Source: Candidatus Protochlamydia amoebophila UWE25
GTDB lineage: Bacteria > Chlamydiota > Chlamydiia > Chlamydiales > Parachlamydiaceae
Direction: 5' to 3'
NCBI RefSeq assembly: GCF_000011565.2
Contig: NC_005861.2
Span: forward strand, 1,612,001-1,676,000
DNA: 64,000 bases
Below, one piece after another: positions 63,444 to 64,000 of this stretch. The translations under genes were made by a program, and so were the position numbers. Within the stretch, counting starts at the first letter, position 1. Each line of letters begins with the position of its first letter. The notes beneath the pieces were generated by a model. The model ran no database searches and was not told the origin of the DNA. It saw only the letters and a program-made list of their open reading frames with translations.

Positions 63444-64000
63444 ATGTCAGATATTAACAACATTGGTGGATCCACTCAAGGCCTGCAATCTTACTCTTCT
63501 TATACAGATAACCCCGTTTTTCAAAGCCTTCCATCTTCGGTTCAAGATAGCCTAATTCAATCTTTCACAAAAGAAGAATTAAATAAACGATTTGCAAATG
63601 CAACCGTTAGTATCCCTTCACTTCTAGCTCCTAATGATATTTCTGGTTCATTAGACAACTTTTTTAAAGTGCTAAGTGAAGCAAAAGTACAGCTTAATCT
63701 TCAATTTCGTACTGCTGAATTTATTGACCAGTTAACAAGACGACAAGATAGCCGAGAAGCGGGTCTTCAAGCTTTAGGCCTCGTCGGTGAATTTGCAAGG
63801 AGAGAAGTTGCTTTGCAGCAAACAAAAGAAGCCGCTGAAGCAAAAATGGCAGAAATTCACAATCTTAATGAAGCGATAAAAAATCAAATTAATGATCAAA
63901 ATAATGCCATTGATAATATTAATAATGGAAATAGCCAAGAAAAATCAAAATACCAAGAGTTGATTAATAATTATAACTCTTATGTAGCTAAACTTGCTGA
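63444..64000 (+). CDS. Unrecognised protein, N-terminal 185 residues only (runs off the window)
   Basis: An AAGGAG site (63431-63436) precedes the ATG at 63444; the frame stays open to the window end. The start is Ser/Asn/Gly-rich (MSDINNIGGSTQGLQSYSS), lacks a Sec signal, and resembles the disordered starts of type III substrates. Then comes a region with LPSSVQDSLIQSFTKEELNKRF and, from about residue 100, a helical stretch rich in Ala, Gln, Glu and Asn with coiled-coil character (EVALQQTKEAAEAKMAEIHNL). No family recognised. Confidence 0.75.
   Translation, partial: MSDINNIGGSTQGLQSYSSYTDNPVFQSLPSSVQDSLIQSFTKEELNKRFANATVSIPSLLAPNDISGSLDNFFKVLSEAKVQLNLQFRTAEFIDQLTRRQDSREAGLQALGLVGEFARREVALQQTKEAAEAKMAEIHNLNEAIKNQINDQNNAIDNINNGNSQEKSKYQELINNYNSYVAKLA

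Overview
The window looks like chromosome of an amoeba-associated chlamydia, most likely a Parachlamydiaceae/Protochlamydia-type organism. This is inferred from four things. The mreB - SNF2 helicase - tig - clpP - clpX order, with GTP-type PEP carboxykinase next to mreB, matches the arrangement I know from Chlamydia. There is a nucleotide translocase of the energy-parasite type. There is an NtrC-type two-component pair. There are also several proteins with eukaryote-like domains (LRR, F-box, BTB, RasGEF, ADP-ribosyltransferase) and a SycD-like type III chaperone. The DNA is AT-rich with long non-coding gaps and several decayed genes.

Layout: 0-4.4 kb holds the end of an ABC transporter, a decayed peroxiredoxin, a DsbA-like protein, an acetyltransferase, a secreted-looking FMN reductase and tag. 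5.3-11.5 kb holds a 1764-residue protein joining a GlnD/DUF294-like nucleotidyltransferase, a kinase-like core and an RI-type LRR array, followed by debris of a second copy. 11.5-13.5 kb holds a nucleotide transporter and an ArsC/Spx-like protein. 14.4-19.1 kb holds a SycD-like chaperone, an adjacent probable ADP-ribosyltransferase effector and a BTB-LRR protein. 19.5-23.4 kb is an nrdB-nrdA operon of strikingly eukaryote-like sequence, headed by a canonical cobalamin riboswitch and two NrdR-box-like palindromes. 23.6-30.2 kb is a plastic segment: a rimJ pseudogene, then two inverted remnants of one IS1-like element enclosing a truncated outer-membrane barrel, an F-box protein and a repeat/coiled-coil protein.

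30.3-38.9 kb holds a small hypothetical gene, three translationally coupled DUF115 (Maf-like) paralogs, two with C-terminal MORN_2 repeats, and ackA. 39.2-42.6 kb encodes a 1125-residue protein whose centre reads as a RasGEF (CDC25-homology) domain. 42.7-48.3 kb holds the sensor kinase/NtrC-type regulator pair, rpsD, yidD and a glycosyltransferase. 48.5-61.4 kb is the conserved chlamydial housekeeping block: LysM protein, pckG, mreB, SNF2 helicase, two identical tRNA-Gly genes, tig, clpP, clpX. The window ends with two convergent paralogous double-GNAT proteins and the start of an unrecognised gene.

Themes: (i) a host-manipulation repertoire (ART plus chaperone, RasGEF, F-box, BTB and LRR proteins) that would act in a eukaryotic cytoplasm if secreted; (ii) nucleotide economy, with a transporter for host nucleotides and a B12-responsive class I ribonucleotide reductase; (iii) protein quality control (trigger factor, ClpXP). 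Family assignments rest on motifs read by eye; no database search was possible.
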